Positions 15,615 through 23,918 of a DNA stretch of 50,664 nucleotides are shown here, in pieces. Where the stretch lies: NCBI GenBank assembly GCA_017563195.1, contig JAFXDO010000065.1, positions 1 through 50,664 on the forward strand, written 5' to 3'. Each line of letters starts with the position of its first letter. Position 1 is the stretch's first letter. The notes beneath the pieces are model-generated. The model was not told the DNA's origin, made no database searches, and saw only the letters and a list, made by a program, of their open reading frames with translations. Made by a program: the position numbers and the translations under genes. Origin of the DNA: Clostridia bacterium (GTDB lineage Bacteria; Bacillota; Clostridia; Oscillospirales; CAG-382).

Positions 15615-16559
15615 TTAATGAGCGTATATCCCCTCAAAGTCGATCACGATGCCGGTAAGACAGGTATCCTCGTACCTGCTCCCCTCGTACACCTCGGTGA
15701 TCTCGAACCTGAAACTTGCGTAAGATCCGTTGCCGACGCGCATCTGAAGAGCCGACACGTCGATATACTGCGGCTTCATCGTATCCTCAAGCGTTATCAG
15801 GCCCATATATTCGTCCTCATAATAAAGCTTGAGGCTCTTGACTCTGCCGTTTTCCTGCCACTTTGCTTCGTTCTTTGCGTTGCCGTTTACTATGCAGATG
15901 CTGTAAAAGGTAAGCTCTGCGTCGCCGCTGCCGAGATACATTTGCTTAATATCGATCGTCTCGCCGATGCCGACGCCGTCGACACCCTCAGCCCAGATAT
16001 TTTCACGGTCCTCTATTGCAAGATGAGACGCGGAATAGCTCGTGCTGCCCTGATCTTCCAAAACCGAGGATGCCCTGACGTCGCAAACGTATTCTATACA
16101 TCCGCACCACGACGAGCAGCCGAGCGTCAGCCTTTCGTCGTAGCCGAACATCATTCCGTCCTCCGCATCGTGAGCACCCGGATCATCATCGTTGTAGTCC
16201 TTGAAGCTTCCTATTACGGGCTGGGCAAAGCGATAATCCCAGTCTTCGGGAAATGCGTAGGAGGGCAATACCGCGTCCGACACCTCTCCCGCTGACGAAT
16301 CTGCTGACGAGTCGGTTGACGAATCCGATTCCTCTCCCGTTGACGAGTCTCCCTCATCTTGCGAAAGATCGTCGGACAAATCGACAGACGAGTCCTCGTC
16401 GTTACTTGTATAAGAGTCCTCGTCGTTGCTTATATCCCTATCCGCGACGCTGCTTATATCAGAGCCTTCGGATGTTTCGGACGCAGACTCCGAGCCGTCG
16501 AACGTGCAGGCGCACAGCAAAAGTGCAAAAAGCAAAAGCGAAATAACGAGTTTTTTCAT
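15615..16559 (-). CDS. Lipoprotein with acidic linker and discoidin-like glycan-binding-type domain
   Basis: A surface lipoprotein of unknown ligand. Seen: signal peptide MKKLVISLLLFALLLCAC with Cys18 as lipid anchor, then about 75 residues rich in Ser, Asp and Glu (a flexible acidic stalk), then a C-terminal domain of about 150 residues. That domain has the pattern WAEGVDGVGIGE, IVNGNAKNE, GRVKSLKLYY and VYEGSRYEDTCLTGIVI, which resembles the NADase-type glycan-binding (discoidin-like) domain. The domain name is from recall. The start at 16559 is set by GGAGT and the signal peptide; a longer reading to 16622 is unlikely. It is flanked by two copies of one structured repeat. Confidence 0.75.
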   Translation of the reverse strand: MKKLVISLLLFALLLCACTFDGSESASETSEGSDISSVADRDISNDEDSYTSNDEDSSVDLSDDLSQDEGDSSTGEESDSSTDSSADSSAGEVSDAVLPSYAFPEDWDYRFAQPVIGSFKDYNDDDPGAHDAEDGMMFGYDERLTLGCSSWCGCIEYVCDVRASSVLEDQGSTSYSASHLAIEDRENIWAEGVDGVGIGETIDIKQMYLGSGDAELTFYSICIVNGNAKNEAKWQENGRVKSLKLYYEDEYMGLITLEDTMKPQYIDVSALQMRVGNGSYASFRFEITEVYEGSRYEDTCLTGIVIDFEGIYAH

Positions 16560-16640
16560 CCTATCACACTCCTTCGATGATATAGACGCGCGCAAGATGT
16601 GTTTTGTCACATTTTTTGCCACATTTTTTCAAAAAAGAGC

Positions 16641-16698
16641 AAGCCTCGAAAAGGGCGATACACCATAGTGATAAATCGCCCATAATCGAGGCTTTTTT
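16641..16698 (+). repeat. Structured repeat copy 2
   Basis: Same 58-base unit as 15545-15603 with the loop kept exactly and only a few changes, in the same orientation. It lies downstream of radC, and on that strand a T6 tract follows the outer stem after three bases, so it can end the ackA-radC transcript. Confidence 0.8.
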
Positions 16699-16703
16699 CG
16701 TAT

Positions 16704-17384
16704 TTATTGCTCCTTGTATATTCCGACAACGTCGTCCTTGCCGACGATATAATGCTCGATAAGCGTTATTTCGTTCGCCGAAAGGTGGGTGGCAATACGC
16801 TTTGTCGAAATAAGATCGTCGTTTGACGGCACCAGCGAACCGCTCGGATGGTTATGCGCGATGACGACCGAGTTGCCTCCTACGCGGATAACGCCCTCGG
16901 TTATGGTGCGAAGCGAAAAGCGCGCACTGCTCACGTCGCCGCGGAATACCGCCTGCTTGCCGAGATATCTGCCGTCACTCGCAAAATAGAGCGCGTACAC
17001 CACCTCGACCTCCTTACCCTTGTAGAGATCGAGCAGGAAATCCTTTATCCTGTCGCCGTCGAGCAGGGTGCTGTCGCCCTCTATCACCCTTGTCCTCGCA
17101 GTGGTTTCGCGAAGAAGCATCATAAGCATCTCCACCCCGCGCGGAAAGCCGGTGATCTTGACGACCTCTTCAATTTCGGCATTGATGACGTTTTCAAGAC
17201 TGCCGAACCGTTCAATAAGCGCATCGGCACGAGAGCGAACGTCCTTACGCGGGATCGCGTAGAAGAGAAGCATCTCCAGAAGCTCCTCATCCGTCATTCC
17301 CGCACAGCCCTCCGACAGCAGACGCTTCTTACAGCGCGCCCGATGCCCGCCGCGCGATTCCTTCAACTGCTTTTCGGAATCCAT
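16704..17384 (-). CDS. radC: RadC/JAB-domain DNA repair-related protein
   Basis: A member of the RadC family. Its once-proposed repair role is disputed and its true function unknown. Seen: an N-terminal helix-hairpin-helix region with MTDEELLEMLLFYAIPRKD, and the C-terminal JAMM metalloprotease-like motif AHNHPSGSLVPSNDD (His177, His179, Asp189/190). At 226 aa it is full length. The ATG overlaps the ackA stop by one base (TAATG), so it is translated with acetate kinase; the pairing has no obvious functional logic. Confidence 0.93.
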   Translation of the reverse strand: MDSEKQLKESRGGHRARCKKRLLSEGCAGMTDEELLEMLLFYAIPRKDVRSRADALIERFGSLENVINAEIEEVVKITGFPRGVEMLMMLLRETTARTRVIEGDSTLLDGDRIKDFLLDLYKGKEVEVVYALYFASDGRYLGKQAVFRGDVSSARFSLRTITEGVIRVGGNSVVIAHNHPSGSLVPSNDDLISTKRIATHLSANEITLIEHYIVGKDDVVGIYKEQ

Positions 17385-18574
17385 TATTTTGCTTCGGAAA
17401 CGATCTTCATGGTGTCGGATGCGATAACAAGCTCCTCGTTGGTGGGAATTACGAACACCTTGACCTTCGAATCAGCCGCGGTGATATCAACGGTGCCGCG
17501 GGTAGCGTTCTTTTCGGGATCGATCTTGATTCCGTAGTAATCCATATTTTCGAGCGCGAGTGCACGGAGGCGCGCGTCGTTTTCGCCGACACCTGCGGTG
17601 AATACAATGCAGTCGAGACCGTTCATAGCCGCGGTGTAGGAGCCGATATATTTCTTTATCTGATAAGCGAGAATGTTGTATGCAAGCTCAGCGCGCTTGT
17701 TGCCCGAGTCGATAGCCGCGGTGATCTCGCGAAGGTCGCTCGAAACGCCGGAAACGCCCAAAAAGCCGCAGTTCTTGTTCATCCAGTTGCCCATTTCGGA
17801 AACGGGAATATTTTCCTTTTCCATTACGAAGGGAACGACTGCAGGGTCGATCGCGCCGCAACGCGAGCCCATGATAACGCCCTCAAGCGGGGTGAAGCCC
17901 ATAGAGGTATCGATGCACTTGCCTGCGTCGACAGCGGTGATGGAGGAGCCGTTGCCGAGGTGGCAGGTGACGATCTTTGCGTTCGGGTTGCCGAGCATTT
18001 CGATAGCCTTGCCCGAAACGTAACGGTGAGAGGTACCGTGGAAGCCGTAACGGCGAATGTTATGCTTCTGCGCAACCTCATAGTTGATGGGATATGTGTA
18101 TGCCTCTGCGGGCATGGTCTGGTGGAACGCGGTATCGATTACGAGCACCTGCGGAGTGGTGGGCATAACCTCGATGCAGCCGCGGATACCCAAAAGGTGG
18201 GGAACCGTGTGAAGCGGCGCAAGATCGCGGCACTTTTCAAGGTCTGCGATGACGTTGTCGTCAACGAGAACGCTTTTGATGAGCCAGGGACCGCCGTGGA
18301 CGATACGGTGACCGACAGCCGAGATCTCGGACATATTCGAAATACAGCCGTGCTCCTTATCGGTGAGCGATTCAACCAAAGCGGCAACCGCCTGAGCGTG
18401 GGTGGGCATAGGAATATCCTTCTGGATCTTATCCTTGCCGGTAGAGGTGTGAGTAAGTCTGCCGTCGATGCCGATACGTTCGCAAAGACCCTTTGCGGCA
18501 ACCTCCTGAGTGTCCATATCGAAAAGCTGATACTTCAAGGACGAGCTGCCTGCGTTTACAACAAGAATATACAT
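17384..18574 (-). CDS. ackA: Acetate kinase
   Basis: Acetyl phosphate plus ADP to acetate plus ATP, the energy-yielding last step of fermentative acetate production. Seen: N-terminal LVVNAGSSSLKYQLFD, GHRIVHGG, FHQTMPAEAY, YGFHGTSHRYV, CHLGNGSSI and FTAGVGENDA, all family signatures. The start at 18574 (MYILVVNAGSS) is chosen because AGGAG lies six to seven bases upstream; a seven-residue longer reading is not supported. 396 aa. No pta gene is adjacent. It is driven from a promoter that overlaps the divergent tmcAL promoter. Confidence 0.97.
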   Translation of the reverse strand: MYILVVNAGSSSLKYQLFDMDTQEVAAKGLCERIGIDGRLTHTSTGKDKIQKDIPMPTHAQAVAALVESLTDKEHGCISNMSEISAVGHRIVHGGPWLIKSVLVDDNVIADLEKCRDLAPLHTVPHLLGIRGCIEVMPTTPQVLVIDTAFHQTMPAEAYTYPINYEVAQKHNIRRYGFHGTSHRYVSGKAIEMLGNPNAKIVTCHLGNGSSITAVDAGKCIDTSMGFTPLEGVIMGSRCGAIDPAVVPFVMEKENIPVSEMGNWMNKNCGFLGVSGVSSDLREITAAIDSGNKRAELAYNILAYQIKKYIGSYTAAMNGLDCIVFTAGVGENDARLRALALENMDYYGIKIDPEKNATRGTVDITAADSKVKVFVIPTNEELVIASDTMKIVSEAK

Positions 18575-18588
18575 TGTTTTCTCCTTAC

Positions 18589-18617
18589 TTGACAATTCAT
18601 ATTTTTTTCATTATACT
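18589..18617 (+). promoter_or_regulatory. Promoter of tmcAL-dagK
   Basis: TTGACA, 17 bp, TATACT. Its -10 box overlaps the -10 box of the opposite-strand ackA promoter. Confidence 0.65.
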
Positions 18618-18638
18618 ACCTTTATCAATGAATTGCAA
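18610..18638 (-). promoter_or_regulatory. Promoter of ackA-radC
   Basis: Minus strand TTGCAA, 17 bp, TATAAT. It shares bases 18612-18615 with the -10 box of the plus-strand promoter, so polymerase cannot occupy both. Confidence 0.65.
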
Positions 18639-18653
18639 GGGATTTTTCGCTTT

Positions 18654-19811
18654 ATGGAAGGATTTCGCTTCGTTTCTGTCATATGTGAATACAATCCGTT
18701 CCATTTCGGACACAAATACCAGCTCGATCTGCTGAAGGATTCGTTCGACGGAGTTGTCTGCATTATGAGCGGCGATATCGTACAGCGCGGCACCCCTGCC
18801 GTTGCAGACAAGTATCTGCGCGCCGAGGCTGCGTTGAAAAGCGGTGCCGATCTTGTTCTCGAGCTTCCCATCCCTTGGTGCTGTGCCTCCGCACGCGATT
18901 TCGCGTTCGGCGGAGTGAGCATCGCTGATGCCATCGGCTCGGATGCTCTTGCCTTCGGTGCCGAGGACGACTTTTCGCTTCTTTCAAGAATCTTCGAGTA
19001 CTCCAAAAGCGTCGAATTTTCGGATATTATAAAGAAAAGGGTCGCATCAGACCGCAATATCTCCTACCCTCGCGCGTTCACCGAAATAATAGCCGAAAGG
19101 CTCGGACAGACCGCCGCAGAGGCAGTCAAAAAGCCCAACAACATACTCACGCTCGAATATCTGAAGGCGCTCGACGGCAAAGACATACAGCCGTTTCCGA
19201 TCGCCCGTCGGTCGGAGCTTATGTCCTCGTCGCGCATACGCTCGGAAGGGAATGCCGACGCGATGCTTTCGCTTCTTCCCAAGGACAGCGCAGCGGTGCT
19301 TCGTCGCGAAAGCGGCTCGCGCTTCCCGCGTGACGCATCAAGGCTCGACCCGTTTTTCATCGGAACACTCAGGCAGATGAATTCCAAGAGCGAATTGCCG
19401 CGCGGACTGTATTCTCTCCCCGACGATCTGGCGAGAAAGATACTTTCTGCATCGGTCAAGGTGCACAGCATAGGCGAGCTCGTCGGCATCTGTACCGATA
19501 AGGCATACACGGCGGCACGCGTACGGCGCGCGATAAACACGCTGGTCTTTGGCATAACCGAGGAATCGGTGCACTCCGCACCGCCGTATACCACCGTGCT
19601 CGCTCTCAACGAAAAGGGCAGAAGCATTTTGCGGTATGCAAAGAAACGGGAACGAATAGATATTGTTAACAAGCCTGTACGCGCAATGGAATGCCGCGAC
19701 GAAACGAGGGACGCGTTCACGCTTTCAAAGCGTATCGAGGACGTGATCGCGCTTACCGACCCGAATCCGTTACCTGCCGATACGGCAAAGAACCCATTGA
19801 TCGGAGAATGA
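18654..19811 (+). CDS. tmcAL: tRNA(Met) cytidine acetate ligase TmcAL
   Basis: Makes N4-acetylcytidine at the wobble base of elongator tRNA-Met from acetate and ATP. Seen: the nucleotidyltransferase-like start CEYNPFHFGH with its HxGH motif at residues 17-20, IMSGDIVQRG, and KPNNILTLEYLKAL in the middle. 385 aa, usual length. The ATG at 18654 is preferred over an upstream TTG that lies within the ackA promoter; AAGGGA lies about ten bases before it. It is divergent from acetate kinase, whose product acetate is its substrate. The next gene starts two bases after its stop. Confidence 0.93.
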   Translation: MEGFRFVSVICEYNPFHFGHKYQLDLLKDSFDGVVCIMSGDIVQRGTPAVADKYLRAEAALKSGADLVLELPIPWCCASARDFAFGGVSIADAIGSDALAFGAEDDFSLLSRIFEYSKSVEFSDIIKKRVASDRNISYPRAFTEIIAERLGQTAAEAVKKPNNILTLEYLKALDGKDIQPFPIARRSELMSSSRIRSEGNADAMLSLLPKDSAAVLRRESGSRFPRDASRLDPFFIGTLRQMNSKSELPRGLYSLPDDLARKILSASVKVHSIGELVGICTDKAYTAARVRRAINTLVFGITEESVHSAPPYTTVLALNEKGRSILRYAKKRERIDIVNKPVRAMECRDETRDAFTLSKRIEDVIALTDPNPLPADTAKNPLIGE

Positions 19812-19813
19812 CG

Positions 19814-20755
19814 ATGAACAGACATCTTTTTATCCTGAACCCTGCGGCGGGCAAAAAGGATCGGACCGAAAAGCTCAGGGCGTTGATCGAAAAGCTGAGG
19901 ATCAACGAGCCTTACGACATTTTCGTGACCGACTCGGTGGGCTCTGCCGAAATAACCACCGAGAATTACCTGAAGAATCATCTGCAGGAATGCGTCCGAG
20001 TATACTCCTGCGGCGGCGACGGCACCCTTTACGAGGTGGCAAACGGCGTTTACCGCTCTACTCACACAGACTGCGCCATCGCAATAGTTCCCGTCGGCTC
20101 GGGCAACGATTTTGTAAAAAGCCTCGATATTCCCGCCGAGAATTTCAAGAGCCTGCGCGCTCTGCTTAAGGGAACCACCGTTGAGGTCGACCTGCTTCTG
20201 GCACGGGACGAAGACGGGGTTGAGCGAGTCAGCCTCAACATCATTTCCGCCGGCTTTGACGCGGCGGTCGCAAACGGGCAGAAGCGCTTCAAAAAGCTCC
20301 CCTTGGTAAGCGGAAGCATGGCGTATAACATTTCGCTTGTAAAAAGCGTTTTCACCGACACGAAAAACTACTTCAATCTCTTGGTCGACGGCGAGCCGTT
20401 CGGCGACAGCGACGGACCCTATCTCTTCGCCATTGCCGCAAACGGAAGATATTACGGCGGCGGCTTCAAGGCTTCGCCCTATTCCGACATAAGCGACGGC
20501 AAGCTCGATTTTATCCGCATCAACACGGTGTCGAAGCTTAAGCTTCTGTCGCTCGTCGGCAAGTTCCGCGAGGGTCGCCATATCGACGAATACAAGGATA
20601 TCACGTCGTATACGAGCTGTGAATCGATGCAGTTTGTCTCGGAAAGCCTTATCGATCTTAACCTCGACGGCGAAATCTTCCCGATGAAGAACCCGACCAT
20701 TTCTGTTCTTCCCAAAGCAATTACGCTTTTGCTCCCGAGCATGACCGAAGAATAA
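19814..20755 (+). CDS. Diacylglycerol/lipid kinase, YegS/DagK family
   Basis: Phosphorylates diacylglycerol or a related lipid at the membrane to return it to phospholipid synthesis. Seen: LFILNPAAGK at the start, the catalytic-loop motif CGGDGTLYEVANG at about residue 67, PVGSGNDFVKSL, and a C-terminal beta-sandwich with ANGRYYGGGFKASP. 313 aa. The ATG at 19814 lies two bases after the tmcAL stop, with GGAG upstream. The preceding reading frame inside tmcAL is not used. Confidence 0.9.
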   Translation: MNRHLFILNPAAGKKDRTEKLRALIEKLRINEPYDIFVTDSVGSAEITTENYLKNHLQECVRVYSCGGDGTLYEVANGVYRSTHTDCAIAIVPVGSGNDFVKSLDIPAENFKSLRALLKGTTVEVDLLLARDEDGVERVSLNIISAGFDAAVANGQKRFKKLPLVSGSMAYNISLVKSVFTDTKNYFNLLVDGEPFGDSDGPYLFAIAANGRYYGGGFKASPYSDISDGKLDFIRINTVSKLKLLSLVGKFREGRHIDEYKDITSYTSCESMQFVSESLIDLNLDGEIFPMKNPTISVLPKAITLLLPSMTEE

Positions 20756-20761
20756 AGCTTT

Positions 20762-20788
20762 AAGGACGGTATTACCGTCCTTTTTTTA
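20762..20788 (+). terminator. Terminator of tmcAL-dagK
   Basis: Stem AAGGACGGT/ACCGTCCTT with loop ATT and a T7 tail. Confidence 0.85.
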
Positions 20789-20836
20789 CTCCCCCTTCGC
20801 TTCATCATAATAATTTAATAAAATTTTAAAATGCTA

Positions 20837-20865
20837 TTGCATTTTTGTATTTTATGTGCTAAAAT
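20837..20865 (+). promoter_or_regulatory. Promoter of yidD
   Basis: TTGCAT, 17 bp, TAAAAT, preceding an AT-rich leader of about 60 bp. Confidence 0.5.
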
Positions 20866-20928
20866 AGTTAATAATTCTTTAACTTTACCGAATTTTCGAC
20901 ACGATTGCTTTTGAGCGAGGTTTCCCGA

Positions 20929-21405
20929 ATGGACGAGCATAAGTTTGATGATACCGTCAGCGATTCGATCGAGGAAAGCATTCGCAAGGCGATGGAGCTC
21001 GTCTCCGAGGGAGATCGACCCCGCACAGTGACCCGCCCCGAAATCAAGACGGCGAAAATGCTGCTTGTTTTCTTCGGTCATCTCGTATCGCTTGCGCTGA
21101 TATCGCTCGGCTTGTTCCTGCTTTGCGACGCGTTGGGCATAAAGTATGCGTACGCGATCGTTTTGTCGGTTGCTTTGATGTCGGCAGTCGTCGCGCTGAA
21201 TCTGAAGCGGCTTGCGGTGGGCTCGATACTGCTTTACCAACGGTTTGCCCCCGAAAAGCTGCGTGCTTCCTGCCGATTCACTCCGAGCTGCTCGGAGTAT
21301 ACGCTCCTCGCCATTGAAAAATACGGCGTCATAAAGGGTGTCGGAAAAGGGATAAAGCGCATCCGCAGATGTCATCCGCCCAACGGCGGCGTCGATCTGC
21401 CTTGA
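20929..21405 (+). CDS. yidD: YidD family protein with N-terminal membrane extension
   Basis: YidD is a small membrane-associated factor thought to help YidC/OxaI insert membrane proteins. Seen: the full YidD core in the last 60 residues (QRFAPEKLRASCRFTPSCSE, then KRIRRCHPPNGG). Unlike the usual 70-85 aa protein, this one has about 95 extra N-terminal residues with two hydrophobic segments (roughly LLVFFGHLVSLALISLGLFL and AYAIVLSVALMSAVVAL). The start at 20929 is preferred to a TTG 24 bases earlier. No yidC, rnpA or rpmH neighbours, so it lies outside the usual locus. Confidence 0.85.
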   Translation: MDEHKFDDTVSDSIEESIRKAMELVSEGDRPRTVTRPEIKTAKMLLVFFGHLVSLALISLGLFLLCDALGIKYAYAIVLSVALMSAVVALNLKRLAVGSILLYQRFAPEKLRASCRFTPSCSEYTLLAIEKYGVIKGVGKGIKRIRRCHPPNGGVDLP

Positions 21406-21488
21406 TTCGTTGTATATTGCACACGGTGTGTCGGTAGCGCGCCATGCATTAAATACAAAACAAAAAATATTATTTTGGAGGATTTATC

Positions 21489-21728
21489 ATGGCTCAGTAC
21501 AAAACAGTTGCAGGTCCTGTAGGCTTTACCGTAGGTAAGAACGATTCCGAGGCTGCTGCAGTTAAGCAGTATGCAGACATCATCAACAGAGAAGCTGTTG
21601 GCGGTTGGAAGTTTGTTTGTATCGAAGAAATCCCCGTAACCAAGAATAACGGCTGCTTGGCAGGTCTCATGGGTAACCCCACCTCTACCACCACCTTCAA
21701 CATGCTCGTTTTTGTTCTCGAAGACTAA
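21489..21728 (+). CDS. Small conserved protein, DUF4177-like
   Basis: 79 aa, no signal peptide or membrane segment. The pattern ADIINREAVGGWKFVCIEEIPVT recalls the small DUF4177-type fold ("YADIINREGWKF"-like), but the assignment is weak and no function is known. A very good binding site (TTGGAGG) and the standard codon use of the neighbours argue that it is real. It is separated from yidD by about 80 bp. A hairpin follows directly. Confidence 0.7.
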   Translation: MAQYKTVAGPVGFTVGKNDSEAAAVKQYADIINREAVGGWKFVCIEEIPVTKNNGCLAGLMGNPTSTTTFNMLVFVLED

Positions 21729-21750
21729 CGTATAATTTTTCCCTTATATA

Positions 21751-21990
21751 AAAAAGACCGTGTACTACCGACACGGTCTTAGACCGAAGACAAATGGTCT
21801 GTTTACACCCTTGAAAGAAAAATGAACAAGAGTTCTTTCGTTTGCATTTGGAAGAACTCTTGTTTATTTATATGGAATTTGCAAATTTAATTGTATTTTC
21901 AAGGGTTTTAATAAAAAGCTCGACTACCTTACCTTTGTAAGCCTACGCTCGCTTTTTATTAAAAACAGCCTCATTTCTCTCGGTCTTTTT
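21751..21990. repeat. 240-bp nested multi-hairpin element
   Basis: Bounded by the perfect inverted repeat AAAAAGACCG (21751-21760) and CGGTCTTTTT (21981-21990). Inside: GACCGTGT/ACACGGTC; ACCCTTGAAA paired over 80 bp with TTTCAAGGGT; AACAAGAGTTCTT/AAGAACTCTTGTT (13 bp, 21825-21864); TTTTAATAAAAAGC/GCTTTTTATTAAAA (14 bp, 21906-21964) with an inner CTTAC/GTAAG. It fills the gap between two convergent genes and can terminate both. A cloverleaf-like RNA or a small mobile unit; no coding capacity. Confidence 0.7.
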
Positions 21991-21991
21991 G

Positions 21992-23755
21992 TTATCTTCT
22001 CGTGTATTTGAATTGCGGCTTTTCGTTTGACGTGGCAAGCGCGATAATTTCGTCCATGCGGTTTTCGCTTTCGTCGGTAAACAGAAGCGTCAGCAGTCCG
22101 ACGCCCGCCTTCTTAAGCTCGCTTTTTTTATCGAGCCTGTAGCCGGGAAGCGAGTTATACACCACGTTGGTGTGCGAATGCCCGCTTATAATAGGGAATG
22201 CCGCGCCGGTGCGGTCGACAAGCTCGCTTATGCATCTTTCCTTGTGCTTACAGCCGTTTATATTGGCAATTATGCAGGTTCGCGTATACATCAGCGGCGT
22301 TCTGCCGTATCCTATATATTCGAGGGCGCATTTGCTTCCGCGCGCGAGCCTTCCGTCGGTCTCGGGCGACAGCATCACCGATGACAGCGAGTAATTCTCG
22401 AGCAGGGCAAGCGTTTCGCGATTTACGACGTTAAAGGCGTAGTCGCCGTGCAGGTACATTCCGTCGCAAAGCGTGAGATGATTGAGTGACGACACGGTCG
22501 CCTGCTTCACGCCGAGCTTTTTTGCCTCATCTATAAGCGCCTTCACGCTTTCGAGCTCGTTAAGAAAGACCGAGCGCGGAATGATCGCCGAAAGCTTATC
22601 TACGTACGGAAGAAATCTCTTATCGGTAACGCTCGCAAGCGGAACGTCGATCCTCGCCGCCATATCCGCCTGCCTTTTCAGTAAGGCCTCCGACGGGAGA
22701 CGACCCTCGAAGCGCAGAACAAGCCCCTTTTGCTTGGAGGGGTGAAGCGTGCGTGACTCGTCCCTTTCGGGGAAGACGGCGGGCGGCACGGCAGGCCTTT
22801 CGCGTGTAGGTCGCTTTTCCGCCTTTTTGACCGAGCCCGACACGCTTATACTGTTTTGCTTGTCGGCTTCACTTCGGATGCCGAACATATCGCGTCCGAT
22901 CCTCGAGACGAAATATCCGTCGGTAAAGCCCGAGCGCGAGAATATTTTCGCGAGATACTTAAGCTCCTCGCCGCTTGCATTACGACCCTCGTCGAGCAGA
23001 CGGCGATAGACCGAGGTGACTGCGCCGACGTAATCGGGCGCCTTCATTCTTCCCTCGATCTTAAGGCTTTTTACCCCCGCATCGGCAATCTCTCGCAAAT
23101 GCGACGCAAGGCACATATCCTTTAATGACAAAGGAAAACGGTTTTCGCCCTTGTAGGGCAGACGGCAGGGCTGAGCGCATTCGCCGCGGTTGCCGCTTCG
23201 GTTGCCTATGACCGAGCTCATCAGACATCCGCCGCTTTCGCTGACGCATATCGCACCGTGCACGAATATCTCGGTCTCGAGTCCGGTATCGGCAAACGCC
23301 CTTATATCCTCAAGCGGCAATTCTCTTGCAAGCACGGCGCGGGTAAAGCCGAGCGACTTGAGGTAATCGGCATCGAGATGCGAATGTATCCTCATCTGGG
23401 TGCTGGCGTGAATCGCGATTTCGGGGAACTCGCGTCGGATAAGACTCACAAGCCCGAGGTCCTGCACGATGAGCGCATCGGGTCGGACGTCGCTTGCGAG
23501 GAAGGAAATATAATCGAGCACCGACCTGAATTCCCTGTCGTAAATAAGCGTATTCAGGGTTATATGCATACCGACGTTTGCGTTTCGGCAGAGTCTTCCC
23601 GCCTTTATCAACGCCTCGCGGTCAAAGTTATTTGCGTTTATTCGCGCGTTAAAGGCACTGCCGCCGAGATACACCTCATCGGCGCCCGCGTCTATCGCAG
23701 CCTTCAACGCCGCAGGACTGCCTGCAGGCGCAAGCAGTAACGGTGTTTGCTTCAT
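21992..23755 (-). CDS. Peptidase U32 family protein
   Basis: U32 proteins include RlhA and TrhP, which hydroxylate rRNA or tRNA using an iron-sulfur cluster and prephenate, and older 'collagenase' names. Seen: APAGSPAALKAAIDAGADEVY at the start and the U32 signature EIFVHGAICVSESGGCLMSS with GNRGECAQPCRLPY cysteines. An extra C-terminal part of about 250 residues has further Cys (CIIANINGCKHKERC). 587 aa. The start at 23755 is set by GGAGGTGAGA; eleven residues of upstream reading are not used. Single gene. The RNA-modifying role is inference from the family. Confidence 0.88.
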   Translation of the reverse strand: MKQTPLLLAPAGSPAALKAAIDAGADEVYLGGSAFNARINANNFDREALIKAGRLCRNANVGMHITLNTLIYDREFRSVLDYISFLASDVRPDALIVQDLGLVSLIRREFPEIAIHASTQMRIHSHLDADYLKSLGFTRAVLARELPLEDIRAFADTGLETEIFVHGAICVSESGGCLMSSVIGNRSGNRGECAQPCRLPYKGENRFPLSLKDMCLASHLREIADAGVKSLKIEGRMKAPDYVGAVTSVYRRLLDEGRNASGEELKYLAKIFSRSGFTDGYFVSRIGRDMFGIRSEADKQNSISVSGSVKKAEKRPTRERPAVPPAVFPERDESRTLHPSKQKGLVLRFEGRLPSEALLKRQADMAARIDVPLASVTDKRFLPYVDKLSAIIPRSVFLNELESVKALIDEAKKLGVKQATVSSLNHLTLCDGMYLHGDYAFNVVNRETLALLENYSLSSVMLSPETDGRLARGSKCALEYIGYGRTPLMYTRTCIIANINGCKHKERCISELVDRTGAAFPIISGHSHTNVVYNSLPGYRLDKKSELKKAGVGLLTLLFTDESENRMDEIIALATSNEKPQFKYTRR

Positions 23756-23777
23756 CTTTCTCACCTCCGCAAGGTCA

Positions 23778-23806
23778 ATTATAAACAATTATCGACGATA
23801 TGTCAA
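23778..23806 (-). promoter_or_regulatory. Promoter of the U32 gene
   Basis: Minus strand TTGACA, 17 bp, TATAAT: a consensus sigma-A promoter. Confidence 0.75.
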
Positions 23807-23859
23807 ACATGAATATCTGTTTTACGCATTTCTTTTACATATCAAGTCATAAATTGCTA

Positions 23860-23888
23860 TTGAAAAGCGGCTTGAATTGTGTTAAAAT
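23860..23888 (+). promoter_or_regulatory. Promoter of the clpP-rnhA operon
   Basis: TTGAAA, 17 bp, TAAAAT, about 30 bp before the clpP start. No internal promoter or terminator was recognised up to 30116. Confidence 0.6.
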
Positions 23889-23918
23889 TGATTGAATATA
23901 CAGTTTTGGAGGCAAAGC

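Noticed and set aside
15615..16622. A 335-codon version of the lipoprotein
   Set aside because: The first 21 residues precede the signal peptide and lack a ribosome site; the ATG at 16559 has GGAGT and a proper lipoprotein signal.
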